Below are positions 44,160-52,486 of a stretch of DNA of 64,000 nt, in pieces (the first letter of the stretch is position 1; each line of letters opens with the position of its first letter). The stretch is taken from contig NZ_CP017921.1 in the NCBI RefSeq assembly GCF_001889405.1, forward strand, positions 1,006,057 through 1,070,056, written 5' to 3'. Position numbers and translations under genes: made by a program. Origin of the DNA: Methanohalophilus halophilus. GTDB taxonomy: Archaea; Halobacteriota; Methanosarcinia; Methanosarcinales; Methanosarcinaceae. The notes under the pieces were generated by a model. The model searched no databases. It was given only the letters and a program-made list of their open reading frames with translations, and was not told where the DNA came from.

Positions 44160-44721
44160 GTCCCCTAAAGACATTGCAGTAATCATAGGAAAGCTGGTTC
44201 TTGTTAGTCTGGTTGCAGCTTTACTGCTAGGCCTGACTTATGTACCTACACAGGAGCAGCTTGAGAAAAATGAAGTAGCAGCTAAAAAAGAGGCCCTCTC
44301 GCAGGTAGTTCCTTCTGCGTCTGATTTTGAACCAGTGTATGGCAATGAGGTAGATGAAGAAGGGAATCGCAATATTCTTTATTACAAAGCAGTGGATTCT
44401 TCGGGTAATCTGGTAGGTTATGCTTTCTTCAAGACACAGTCCGGTGCCCAGGACGTGATTCAATTGGCCGGAGGTGTAGATCCCTCTTTCAATAAAGTCA
44501 CAGGAATGGAAGTAATGAAACATTCCGAAACACCGGGTCTTGGTTCCAAAATTGCGGAAGAGGACTTTAAGGGCCAGTTTAGGCAACTCCCCATCGGTGA
44601 CCTTCAGCTTTCTAGTGCTGGTGGCTCAATTGATGCTATTACAGGTGCAACAATATCCTCGCAGGCTGTGGTGGACGGGCTAAATACAAAGATCGATGAT
44701 GTAAAGGAGCAAGAAACGTAA
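44152..44721 (+). CDS. rnfG: Rnf complex subunit RnfG (flavoprotein)
   Basis: The 189-residue protein has an N-terminal helix and an outward FMN-binding domain. IDAITGATISSQAV near residue 170 contains the Thr to which ApbE links FMN (TGAT motif). It overlaps rnfD by 8 nt. Ribosome binding site GGTGA is at 44141. It passes electrons from RnfD toward MmcA in the model for Methanosarcina; that order is from the literature, not from this sequence. Confidence 0.95.
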   Translation: MTESPKDIAVIIGKLVLVSLVAALLLGLTYVPTQEQLEKNEVAAKKEALSQVVPSASDFEPVYGNEVDEEGNRNILYYKAVDSSGNLVGYAFFKTQSGAQDVIQLAGGVDPSFNKVTGMEVMKHSETPGLGSKIAEEDFKGQFRQLPIGDLQLSSAGGSIDAITGATISSQAVVDGLNTKIDDVKEQET

Positions 44722-44734
44722 AACAGGTGATATT

Positions 44735-45352
44735 ATGAGTAAAGCATTCAACGAATTCATTCGTGGAATTACAAAAGATAATCCCATATTTGCCCTTGTA
44801 CTGGGTTTATGTCCTGCTCTGGCTGTAACTACATCGGTTGATAATGCGATAGGAATGTCTGCTGGTACAGCTTTTGTATTGGTTGGAGCCAACCTTATGG
44901 TTTCGGCCCTGAGGAATTATATTCCTTCCACTGTAAGGCTACCGATATTTATCCTGATCATTGCTACATTTGTGTCTATTGTAGATATGGTGATGGAGGC
45001 GTATACTCCTCCACTATATGCGGCACTGGGTGTTTTCATCCCTTTGATCGTAGTAAACTGTGTGATAATTGGAAGGGCAGAAGCCTATGCTAATAAGAAT
45101 AATACGTTTTATTCCCTGATAGATGCATTGGGAATTGCTGTGGGTTTCCTTCTGGCTCTGGTTGCAATAGGTGGTATCCGTGAACTTCTGGGTACCGGTC
45201 AGATTGTGGTATTTGGCCAGATGATATTGAATATTCCAATGATAACTCCTGCTTCTTATATGATCCTGCCTCCTGGAGCTTTCCTTACAATAGGTATACT
45301 TATGGCGGTTATCAATCACAGGCGTGCAAAAAAACTTGCAAGAGGTGAATAA
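44735..45352 (+). CDS. rnfE: Rnf complex subunit RnfE
   Basis: The 205-residue membrane protein has six helices. NPIFALVLGLCPALAVTTS is the RnfE N-terminal signature, with a Cys conserved with RnfA, and a second inverted half follows (FIPLIVVNCVIIGRAEA). It is one of the two homologous antiparallel core subunits (with RnfA) that hold an iron centre. It lies 13 nt after rnfG. Confidence 0.96.
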   Translation: MSKAFNEFIRGITKDNPIFALVLGLCPALAVTTSVDNAIGMSAGTAFVLVGANLMVSALRNYIPSTVRLPIFILIIATFVSIVDMVMEAYTPPLYAALGVFIPLIVVNCVIIGRAEAYANKNNTFYSLIDALGIAVGFLLALVAIGGIRELLGTGQIVVFGQMILNIPMITPASYMILPPGAFLTIGILMAVINHRRAKKLARGE

Positions 45353-45353
45353 A

Positions 45354-45941
45354 ATGGTAGAAAAAGCTTTATTTGCCATTTTCATGGAAGGTCTTTTCAT
45401 AAAGAACTTCCTTATAATACAGTTTCTTGGACTGTGCTCATTCCTTGGTGTAACCAAAGATACCAAGAGTGCAGCAGGTATGTCCGGTGCTGTTATTTTT
45501 GTAATGACAATGGCTTCGATTGTTTCATATGTAATTTATACTTTCGTTCTCATTCCACTGGATCTTCAGTTTTTGAGACTTATCAGTTTCATTGTAGTAA
45601 TTGCTGCACTTGTGCAGCTTGTAGAATTCGTAGTGCGGAAGAATATCCCTTCCCTTTATAGGTCCCTTGGTATTTACCTTCCTCTTATCACAACAAACTG
45701 TGCGGTTTTAGGTGTGGTTTTGTTGAACGTTATGAATGAATTTTCATTCATGCAGAGTCTTGTGTTTGGTATATCGGCAGGTCTGGGTTATACAATCGTT
45801 ATGGTAATGATGTCAAGTATAAGGGAAAAAACCACAATTCTTCCTGTACCTTCTGCAATGAGGGGGCTTCCGCAAGCTTTCCTGATTGCTGCAATGCTTT
45901 CAATGGCTTTTGTTAATTACTTCAAGGTGATACCCTTATGA
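45354..45941 (+). CDS. rnfA: Rnf complex subunit RnfA
   Basis: The 195-residue membrane protein has six helices, with FLIIQFLGLCSFLGVTKD and LITTNCAVLGVVLLNV, the paired Cys-containing motifs of RnfA. The start ATG is at 45354 after GAGGTGA, inside the 1-nt gap to rnfE. It pairs with RnfE in the membrane core. The stop overlaps the rnfB ATG. Confidence 0.96.
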   Translation: MVEKALFAIFMEGLFIKNFLIIQFLGLCSFLGVTKDTKSAAGMSGAVIFVMTMASIVSYVIYTFVLIPLDLQFLRLISFIVVIAALVQLVEFVVRKNIPSLYRSLGIYLPLITTNCAVLGVVLLNVMNEFSFMQSLVFGISAGLGYTIVMVMMSSIREKTTILPVPSAMRGLPQAFLIAAMLSMAFVNYFKVIPL

Positions 45942-46735
45942 GCATGCCAATCTTGCTAATTCAATCAATGGCCACTCTTGGAGGTCTTGCCCTTGCAATC
46001 GGTGTAATGCTGATTGTTGCTTCCAAGAAATTCAAGGTTGATGTAAACCCTCTTGTGGAAGAAGTAAATGAAATTTTGCCTGGTGTAAATTGTGGTGCAT
46101 GCGGTTATGCCGGTTGTGCTGACTTTGCTGAACATGTGGTGGAGGACAATGCCCCACTTACCGGGTGCCCGGTTGGTGGTTTTGATGTAGCAAAGGAAAT
46201 AGGAGGTATTCTGGGCCAGGAAGTTTCCGAAGGTGAAGCTGAATACCCTTATGTTAGATGCGAGGGCGGCGTGCATTGTGTGGACCGATTCAATTATGAA
46301 GGTATTGAAGATTGTAAAGCCGTAATGATGCTTTCTGAAGGTGAAAAAGGTTGTAACTACGGATGTATGGGCCGTGGGGCCTGTGTACGGGCTTGTCCAT
46401 TCGATGCTATCCATATTGGTGATGACCGTTTGCCTAAAATTAACAAGAATTTGTGTACAAGCTGTGGTCTTTGTATTGAATCCTGTCCCAACGACATCCT
46501 TGTGTTTGCAAAGGAATCAGAAAAGGTGCATGTAGTTTGCATGTCCCATGACAAAGGAAAGACTGTAAAAGCAGTATGTGAAAACGGTTGTATTGGTTGC
46601 AAACTTTGTGAGAAGGCATGTCCTGTAGATGCAGTACATGTAACCAAATTCCTTGCAGAGATCGATCAGGAAAAATGTATATCCTGTGGCAAGTGTGTGG
46701 AAAAATGCCCTCAGGGCTGTATTGAAATGAGGTGA
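45938..46735 (+). CDS. rnfB: Rnf complex subunit RnfB (ferredoxin-like)
   Basis: The 265-residue protein has an N-terminal membrane helix, then a CGACGYAGCADF four-Cys motif (RnfB/Fe-S domain). Four ferredoxin-type motifs follow: CMGRGACVRACP, CTSCGLCIESCP, CIGCKLCEKACP and CISCGKCVEKCP. It is the likely entry point for ferredoxin electrons. The ATG overlaps the rnfA stop (ATGA). More clusters than in the common bacterial RnfB is a known methanogen trait. Confidence 0.96.
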   Translation: MSMPILLIQSMATLGGLALAIGVMLIVASKKFKVDVNPLVEEVNEILPGVNCGACGYAGCADFAEHVVEDNAPLTGCPVGGFDVAKEIGGILGQEVSEGEAEYPYVRCEGGVHCVDRFNYEGIEDCKAVMMLSEGEKGCNYGCMGRGACVRACPFDAIHIGDDRLPKINKNLCTSCGLCIESCPNDILVFAKESEKVHVVCMSHDKGKTVKAVCENGCIGCKLCEKACPVDAVHVTKFLAEIDQEKCISCGKCVEKCPQGCIEMR

Positions 46736-46739
46736 TTTG

Positions 46740-47081
46740 ATGAGTCGTCTTGGTTATTCAACAGTTACCGGCTTGGATGAAAACGTTGAAGCTGTGCTTT
46801 GTTATGTAGGTTTCTGGATCACAGGTCTTATCTTCCTTCTCATAGAAAGGGAAAACAGGTTTGTACAATTCCATGCATTGCAGTCTATTCTAACATTTTT
46901 GCCTCTTTCCGTAGGTATCTACCTTATTGGCTGGATTCCATATGTAGGCTGGATACTTGCTGATTTTGCAGGATTCTTTTCCCTGTTCCTGACACTTGTC
47001 CTTGTTATTATGGCATGGAGGGGTGCAAAGTTCAGGTTGCCTTTTTCAGGAAAAATTGCCTATGAAAAGATTTATAGATGA
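46740..47081 (+). CDS. Small membrane protein at the end of the rnf operon (DUF4870-like)
   Basis: The 113-residue protein has three membrane segments (VLCYVGFWITGLIFLLIE; LTFLPLSVGIYLIGWIP; FFSLFLTLVLVIMAWRG) and VQFHALQS, a DUF4870/Tic20-like signature. The start at 46740 follows GGTGAT, with a 4-nt gap to the rnfB stop. The same position is held by a like gene in Methanosarcina acetivorans (memory of MA0665), so it may help Rnf assembly. No function is known. Confidence 0.8.
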   Translation: MSRLGYSTVTGLDENVEAVLCYVGFWITGLIFLLIERENRFVQFHALQSILTFLPLSVGIYLIGWIPYVGWILADFAGFFSLFLTLVLVIMAWRGAKFRLPFSGKIAYEKIYR

Positions 47082-47100
47082 AGTCACTTATGGCTTCATC
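47077..47100 (+). terminator. Hairpin after the rnf operon
   Basis: GATGAAG pairs with CTTCATC across a 10-nt loop, overlapping the last stop codon. It may end or protect the operon transcript. No long T run follows. Confidence 0.4.
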
Positions 47101-47183
47101 TCCTGTCATGTTTTGCGAAAATTTAAACTCTAATTAACACTTATTCTTGCCCCCCTTGCGCTCGCCGAATTTGGAGGATAGCT

Positions 47184-48140
47184 ATGAAAGAAGAAATATG
47201 GATTGAAAAATACAGGCCTTACAGGCTTGAAGATGTGGTGGGACAATCAGATACAATTGAAAGATTGAGATCCTATATAAAAACCAATAATCTTCCACAC
47301 TTGCTTTTTTCAGGTCCGCCCGGTGTAGGAAAAACAGCGACAGCCGTATCGATTGCTAGGGAACTATTTGGTGATGATTGGCGGGAAAATTTTACTGAAC
47401 TTAATGCCTCGGATGAGCGTGGTATTGATGTGGTCAGGACCAAAATAAAGAATTTTGCAAAAACTTCCCCAATCGGTGGAGCGGATTTTAAGATAATCTT
47501 TCTTGACGAGGCCGATGCTCTCACGCCTGATGCACAGTCAGCATTGAGGCGTACTATGGAACGCTATACGAACAATTGCAGATTTATTCTTTCATGTAAT
47601 TATTCTTCCAAGATCATTGAGCCAATACAATCCAGATGTGCTGTTTACAGGTTTCGTCCTCTTTCCGACGATGCAATAGGTAAACGTTGTCGGCATATAG
47701 CAGAAAAGGAAGGTCTGGATATTGCAGATGATGGCATCGAAGCCATCAAATATGTTGCAGAAGGGGATATGCGCAAAGCAATAAATGCCGTTCAGGCTGC
47801 TTCAATGTTTGATTCCAGTATCCATGCGGACAGTATTTATCGGATTACTGCCACGGCTCACCCTGAAGAAATAAAAGGCCTTTTGGAAAGTGCTCTTGGG
47901 GGCAACTTTATTTCATCTCGCAAAAAGCTTGAAGATTTAATGGTTTTAAGAGGTTTGTCGGGAGAAGATGTTGTAGGTCAGGTTTACAGGTCACTTTTTG
48001 ATATTGATATGCCTGACCGGAAACTTGTCTCAATTGTTGATGTGGTGGGTGAGATCGATTTCAGGATAACTGAGGGGGCTGACGAGCGCATCCAGCTGGA
48101 TGCTTTACTTGCCCATCTCTCCATTGAAGGCGAGGAATAA
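47184..48140 (+). CDS. rfcS: Replication factor C small subunit
   Basis: The 318-residue AAA+ clamp loader has [14 protein letters not shown], Walker [12 protein letters not shown] (residues 44-54), Walker [10 protein letters not shown], the SRC motif QSRCAVYRF and sensor 2 [10 protein letters not shown]. It loads PCNA with RfcL (not here). GGAGGATAGCT precedes the ATG. The start and length are normal. Confidence 0.97.
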   Translation: MKEEIWIEKYRPYRLEDVVGQSDTIERLRSYIKTNNLPHLLFSGPPGVGKTATAVSIARELFGDDWRENFTELNASDERGIDVVRTKIKNFAKTSPIGGADFKIIFLDEADALTPDAQSALRRTMERYTNNCRFILSCNYSSKIIEPIQSRCAVYRFRPLSDDAIGKRCRHIAEKEGLDIADDGIEAIKYVAEGDMRKAINAVQAASMFDSSIHADSIYRITATAHPEEIKGLLESALGGNFISSRKKLEDLMVLRGLSGEDVVGQVYRSLFDIDMPDRKLVSIVDVVGEIDFRITEGADERIQLDALLAHLSIEGEE

Positions 48141-48149
48141 GGGTATTGA

Positions 48150-48656
48150 ATGCTTTTTGGTGACCACCTTATAGGTTTACTGGGTTTGGTTCCTTCCTGG
48201 CTTGCTACCATAGTAATGGCTGCTTTGCCGGTAGCCGAGCTCAGGGGTGCAATTCCAATAGCTATAGGTTTATACAATATGTCTCCTCTGGAAGCATATT
48301 TTCTGGCTGTTTTTGGTAATATGCTTCCAGTGGTTCCTCTTTTATTGTTTCTTGAGCCGGTGTCATCCTGGCTCAGGCGTTTTTACATTTTAGACAGATT
48401 TTTTGGCTGGCTTTTTGCACGCACCCATCGTAACCATTCGGAGAGGTTTGAAAAATACGGAACAATGGCACTGGTGATGTTTGTGGCCATTCCGCTTCCG
48501 ATTACCGGTGCATGGACCGGCTGTGCAGCAGCTTTTGTTTTTGGAATTAAATTCAGACACGCTCTCATTGCCATTATGGGAGGGATCTTGATTGCCGGTT
48601 TTATAGTGACCATATCCACACTGGTGGGAATTGGTTTTATGGATCTTATATTTTAA
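48150..48656 (+). CDS. COG2426 small multidrug export-like membrane protein
   Basis: The 168-residue protein has about five hydrophobic segments. PVAELRGAIPIAIG near residue 27 and FVAIPLPITGAWTGCAAAF are the signatures of the COG2426 family. The export role is only a family label. It is 9 nt from rfcS and may be cotranscribed. It converges on the histone gene with 2 nt between. Confidence 0.88.
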   Translation: MLFGDHLIGLLGLVPSWLATIVMAALPVAELRGAIPIAIGLYNMSPLEAYFLAVFGNMLPVVPLLLFLEPVSSWLRRFYILDRFFGWLFARTHRNHSERFEKYGTMALVMFVAIPLPITGAWTGCAAAFVFGIKFRHALIAIMGGILIAGFIVTISTLVGIGFMDLIF

Positions 48657-48658
48657 AA

Positions 48659-48880
48659 TTAGTCGCGTGTCTTGCGTGCAATATCAAATGCCATTTTTAT
48701 GTCTTCTTCTTTAACTGTTTTTCTTCCTGCATGCCTGGCAAGAGCAATGGCTTCACTTGATATTTTCATGCCGTATTCTTCCAGTATCCTGGCAAGCTCC
48801 TCACTTGCACTTTCACTAATTCTCTCTGCCCCTGCTTCTCTGATAACTCTTCCAACTGGTGCAACTGGTATTATTGTCAT
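48659..48880 (-). CDS. Archaeal histone (HMf-like)
   Basis: The 73-residue histone fold protein contains PVGRVIREAGAERISESA, LARILEEYGMKISSEAIALA and GRKTVKEEDIKMAF. It dimerises and wraps DNA. The single-fold length and sequence match Euryarchaeal histones. It has a TATA-like stretch upstream (near 48905-48915). Confidence 0.97.
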   Translation of the reverse strand: MTIIPVAPVGRVIREAGAERISESASEELARILEEYGMKISSEAIALARHAGRKTVKEEDIKMAFDIARKTRD

Positions 48881-48925
48881 TCTATTCTTTGTCTCCTGTT
48901 AGCAGATAATTTATATGTTTATGTT

Positions 48926-49255
48926 TTAGTCATCAATTTCTTCATCAAAATCGATACTGACGCTACCTGATTCTTTTGCCAGTGTTTTGGAAATGAATCC
49001 TGATTCTAGGTGGCAGGCATGAATTGCTCCACTGGGTACGATACAGGTCGGACATGTGTGTGCTTCCTGTGCCTTTTTGGTGATGTAGTTGTCCCGGATG
49101 TCAAAAATTTCCATTCTTGGTACTTCCATATTTGACATTGCCTGTATTTTTTTGCAGTCACTGGCAATATCGACGTTAATCTTTTTACCTTTTTTTTCTG
49201 CGTTAATTTTATGCTTGTAGCCACAGATTCTTGAGTTTACAGTAACTTCTGTCAT
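48926..49255 (-). CDS. Conserved cysteine-containing protein, function unknown
   Basis: The 109-residue protein starts MTEVTVNSRICGYKHKINAE and has HTCPTCIVPSGAIHACHLES near residue 67. The CxxC plus a later Cys-x2-His could bind an iron-sulfur cluster or zinc. Similar proteins are known in methanogens (DUF6951-like; recalled). It follows the histone upstream region and has a Shine-Dalgarno-like GGAGTGG before the ATG. No function is given. Confidence 0.75.
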   Translation of the reverse strand: MTEVTVNSRICGYKHKINAEKKGKKINVDIASDCKKIQAMSNMEVPRMEIFDIRDNYITKKAQEAHTCPTCIVPSGAIHACHLESGFISKTLAKESGSVSIDFDEEIDD

Positions 49256-49468
49256 ATTTCCACTCCTTTTAAGATTGGTGCTCTATCTGATAATTATATT
49301 TGGTGGTCTTATATAACAGTTATGCATATATCTCACAAAACCACTGTGATTATGTTCGTAGCTATAGTTTTTAACCGGCAATAATTCGACATCCTTAAAT
49401 ATCCAAAAGAAAGAGATTATTAGCAGTTCGTTAAAATGACTTAATCATTCTTTTATGAGGGATACAAA

Positions 49469-50053
49469 TTGGATAGAGATAAAATAACTGAAAAGGTTCT
49501 TGAAAAACTGGGTCAGATTAAAGGTGTAGGTACTACAAATTTACTTTCTTCAGAGGACAGGGAAACCATAAGGAAAATGGAGAAAAAGGCTGACCAGATG
49601 ACTTTAATGGGACTGGGCAGAGGTGATAACCAGGGTGTGAAAAAGGTACTTGATATGGATGTACTTGTGTCTTTCCTTACGGATATGGACTATGAATGGC
49701 CCTGTGGCCCAAATGTAATCTTAAAGCATAAAGATAAAAAAGTGGGTGAAGATACGGAGGATGCCGAAAGGATCAAAGAAGTGGAAAAGTGTGCCGATTC
49801 TCTTGTAATAGGCAATATTATCATTTATGACAAGGGGGTCCTTATGGAGGCCAATAGCAGCAAAGAACCGCTTATAGTTGTCCTCCCCCCCAAAGAATGT
49901 GAACCTGTCGGCTGCATTGAAGGCGTTAGTGATGCAATTCTGGCTTCCCCTTCACCTCCCACTGACGAATACATTAAAGAAAGGATGTGTGAGAAGAACG
50001 AATGTGGGAGTGGTACATTCCTGCTGGGATTTGATTTTGAGAACAATGGCTGA
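49469..50053 (+). CDS. Uncharacterised protein upstream of ramA
   Basis: The 194-residue protein starts at TTG (49469) after GAGGGAT. It is soluble, with a helical N-terminus (KVLEKLGQIKGVGTTNLLSS). MTLMGLGRGDNQGVKKVLDMD and a Cys cluster (CEPVGCIEG; CEKNECGSG) follow. The Cys pattern may bind a metal. The gap to ramA is 127 nt with a clear TATA, so it has its own transcript. I do not recognise the family. Its context suggests a methylamine link. Confidence 0.65.
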   Translation: MDRDKITEKVLEKLGQIKGVGTTNLLSSEDRETIRKMEKKADQMTLMGLGRGDNQGVKKVLDMDVLVSFLTDMDYEWPCGPNVILKHKDKKVGEDTEDAERIKEVEKCADSLVIGNIIIYDKGVLMEANSSKEPLIVVLPPKECEPVGCIEGVSDAILASPSPPTDEYIKERMCEKNECGSGTFLLGFDFENNG

Positions 50054-50117
50054 TTTACAGCGTATGTCAATTTAATTATTATGTAACAGTGTGGTTTTGT
50101 GATTACTTCACAAAACC

Positions 50118-50125
50118 TTATATAC
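50118..50125 (+). promoter_or_regulatory. TATA box of ramA
   Basis: TTATATAC lies 56 nt before the ramA ATG, with a likely leader of about 30 nt. It is separate from the previous gene's transcript. Confidence 0.5.
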
Positions 50126-50180
50126 CTTCGGATTTTATCTTCTTTCTGTATTACTTTCTGTATTGATAGAGGTGTATAAC

Positions 50181-51806
50181 ATGTATGGTATTGCTCTAGA
50201 TTTGGGAACAAGTGGTTTTCGGGCACAATTGATTGATCTTGATACGAAGGATGTTTTAAAGACTGCTATTACAATGCGCCACCCTTTGCCGGGTGGCAAC
50301 GTGATGGATCATCTGGATTTTTCTATTCAGGTAGGTCCGGATATTTCACATGAAATAATGATGGATACGGTAAAGAAAATAATCGAAAGATTCGATGTTG
50401 ATCCGGCAGATATCCGGCGTATTGCTATATGCGGAAACCCTATACAGCTTTCAATTTTCCAGAACATTGAGATCCGCGATCTTGCTTATGCAGGTAAAAA
50501 CAAACAAAAGAAGCTTGGTGTCGAAAATGTGGTGCGGGATGCTCGGGTTTTCAATGCTTCTGAGATATTTGAGGGTGTGATCTCTCTTCCAAATTGTGAA
50601 ATTATTGTCCCTCCTGCAATCAAACATGAGATTGGTGCAGATGCATTGGCAATGATGATTATGACTGATTTCTATGAGCAGGAAAAACCTTCTCTTGTAA
50701 CGGATTATGGTACAAATGCCGAAATGGCACTGAAAATAGGGAACAAGATTATTACTGGCAGTGCAGCTGCGGGTCCTGCAATTGAGGGTCAGGGTATTTC
50801 CTGTGGTATGCTTGCAAGTCCCGGTGCAATATCCGATGTAAATCCTGAAGGTGATTATTGGAGAATCACTATTCTGGATAAGGATATGTCTCCCCGTAAA
50901 GCCCATCTGGTTGAGCCGATTACCGGTGATATAAAAGAATCCAGTGACATGATTGCAAAAGGGATTACCGGTACAGGAGTAATTGCGGCGATTTCGGTTG
51001 CCCTGGATACTGGATTAATAAAGAAGCTTCCAAATCTGCCCAACGGTAAAGTTATTCTGGCTGAAGGTGTGGAAATTTATGACCGGGATATCGAAGAAGC
51101 AGGCAAAGCGATTGGTGCGATACGTGCTGCACACCTGACTTTACTTGTTGAAGCAGGTCTTGCATATGAAGACCTTGATTATATGTATATGTCCGGCGCA
51201 ACAGGTGCATATATTGATGCGAACAAGGCCAGAATACTGGGGTCCTGCCCAAACTTCTCCAAATCAATCGTGCAATTTGGTAACACTTCGATCTCCCTTG
51301 CAAGGGAGCTTGTGTTTGATGGAGGTCGTCTTGAGGAAGTAAAGGAAGTAGCCAACAGAATAAAGGCTGACCATTTGATGATGGCCGAAAGCAATACTTT
51401 TTCGAACTTCTATGTTTGTGAACTTTCCTACTGGACACAGGGAATGCCCATTGAAACATACAATCAGATGCTTGAAATGTATGGTCTTCCAACATTACCC
51501 GAGCCTTATAAGGATCCTGTAATTGAAAAAAGGGTAATAAAGGATATCGATGAAGTAGGCAAAGAAGGCCTTGAAGTTGTGAGCGATCTGGGTATCGTAA
51601 TAGAAGAGGAGGCTCCCAAGTGTATCCTTTGCCGTAAGTGTGAGGAGGAATGTCCAGAAGATGCTATTGTGGCACTGGAAAAGGACGGTAAAAGATACGT
51701 GCATTATGATAGTGAAAAATGCCTTGGAACTGCCTGTCATCGTTGCGTGACAATTTGTCCGGTGGACGCAATTCATTACATAGACATTGATATCAAAACA
51801 CTCTGA
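50181..51806 (+). CDS. ramA: Corrinoid protein reductive activase RamA
   Basis: The 541-residue protein has an ASKHA-like ATPase core (GIALDLGTSGFRAQLIDL at the start; VTDYGTNAEMALK; YMSGATGAYID). Two [4Fe-4S] ferredoxin motifs follow at the C-terminus: CILCRKCEEECP and CLGTACHRCVTICP. RamA reduces Co(II) corrinoids to the active Co(I) state in MtmC, MtbC and MttC. The ATG at 50181 is used; the TTG 18 nt upstream lacks a ribosome binding site. It leads the methylamine genes. Confidence 0.95.
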   Translation: MYGIALDLGTSGFRAQLIDLDTKDVLKTAITMRHPLPGGNVMDHLDFSIQVGPDISHEIMMDTVKKIIERFDVDPADIRRIAICGNPIQLSIFQNIEIRDLAYAGKNKQKKLGVENVVRDARVFNASEIFEGVISLPNCEIIVPPAIKHEIGADALAMMIMTDFYEQEKPSLVTDYGTNAEMALKIGNKIITGSAAAGPAIEGQGISCGMLASPGAISDVNPEGDYWRITILDKDMSPRKAHLVEPITGDIKESSDMIAKGITGTGVIAAISVALDTGLIKKLPNLPNGKVILAEGVEIYDRDIEEAGKAIGAIRAAHLTLLVEAGLAYEDLDYMYMSGATGAYIDANKARILGSCPNFSKSIVQFGNTSISLARELVFDGGRLEEVKEVANRIKADHLMMAESNTFSNFYVCELSYWTQGMPIETYNQMLEMYGLPTLPEPYKDPVIEKRVIKDIDEVGKEGLEVVSDLGIVIEEEAPKCILCRKCEEECPEDAIVALEKDGKRYVHYDSEKCLGTACHRCVTICPVDAIHYIDIDIKTL

Positions 51807-51828
51807 TATCTCTTTTTTTTTTGAGCGG

Positions 51829-51849
51829 GCGCGTGTGGAGCGCGCTTTT
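51829..51849 (+). terminator. Terminator-like hairpin after ramA
   Basis: GCGCG (51829-51833) pairs with CGCGC (51841-51845) across TGTGGAG and is followed by TTTTC. Another T run (T10) lies just before it. It separates ramA from the mttB leader. Confidence 0.55.
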
Positions 51850-52486
51850 CTTCCTATTTATAAGTTCCGTTTGTGCCATTCATAATTCTGTATTCCTATT
51901 GTCACTCTATACTGATATTTAGAAACAACATTGTCTGTATAATCAATATTAATATGTCGAATAATACTTGTGTATTATTGGGGAGTTTGGAGCAAATTGC
52001 CTTGTTTTTGTTACGCAATTTTGTTGCAAAATTGATTTGATATAAATGGTATCCATTATCATCGATAATTCAAAATTGAGAATATTGGGCCAATGACAAA
52101 TCTAATTGATTTTTAGTTGATTTCTAGCTCATGAATCGATTAATATCTATGATTCTTTCCCTTTTGTGATAATTAGTGGTGACATCATGGTCTGCTTTTC
52201 ACCGACAAATATATATGGGCGTATTAAAAATCAGATTATGACAGCTAGTAATGGAGATGGAACTTACAGCACTACAAATTTGACGGATATTCGGCAAAGT
52301 TTGTTATGTTTATTTATGGAGGTTGTAAGTTTGTCAATGAATAAGGGTTGGTTTTCCTTCCCGTAATTTGTTGGCTAAAAAATTGCATAGGATGCGGATT
52401 ACCCATCTCCTGGTCCGATGTAAACCTGTGCTGGTGGTTATCCACCAAACCGCGAAATATCGAATAAATATAGGAGTGAAAGGAAA
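51850..52486 (+). promoter_or_regulatory. Long leader/promoter region of mttB
   Basis: About 640 nt without a credible gene lie before mttB. TATA candidates are TTTATAAG at 51857-51864 and AAATATATATGG near 52207-52217. The leader ends with a hairpin TGGTGG/CCACCA (52432-52447) and the ribosome binding site GGAGTGAAAGG. A short frame at 52166-52366 looks accidental. Long leaders before methylamine methyltransferase genes are known from Methanosarcina and are thought to have regulatory roles. Confidence 0.55.
52432..52447 (+). promoter_or_regulatory. Hairpin just before the mttB ribosome binding site
   Basis: TGGTGG pairs with CCACCA across TTAT. It lies about 25 nt before the ribosome binding site of mttB and could influence translation. 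It could also be chance; a 6-bp stem is short. Confidence 0.35.

Noticed and set aside
52166-52366. Small gene in the mttB leader
   Set aside because: No ribosome binding site, unlikely composition, and it fits better as leader sequence.
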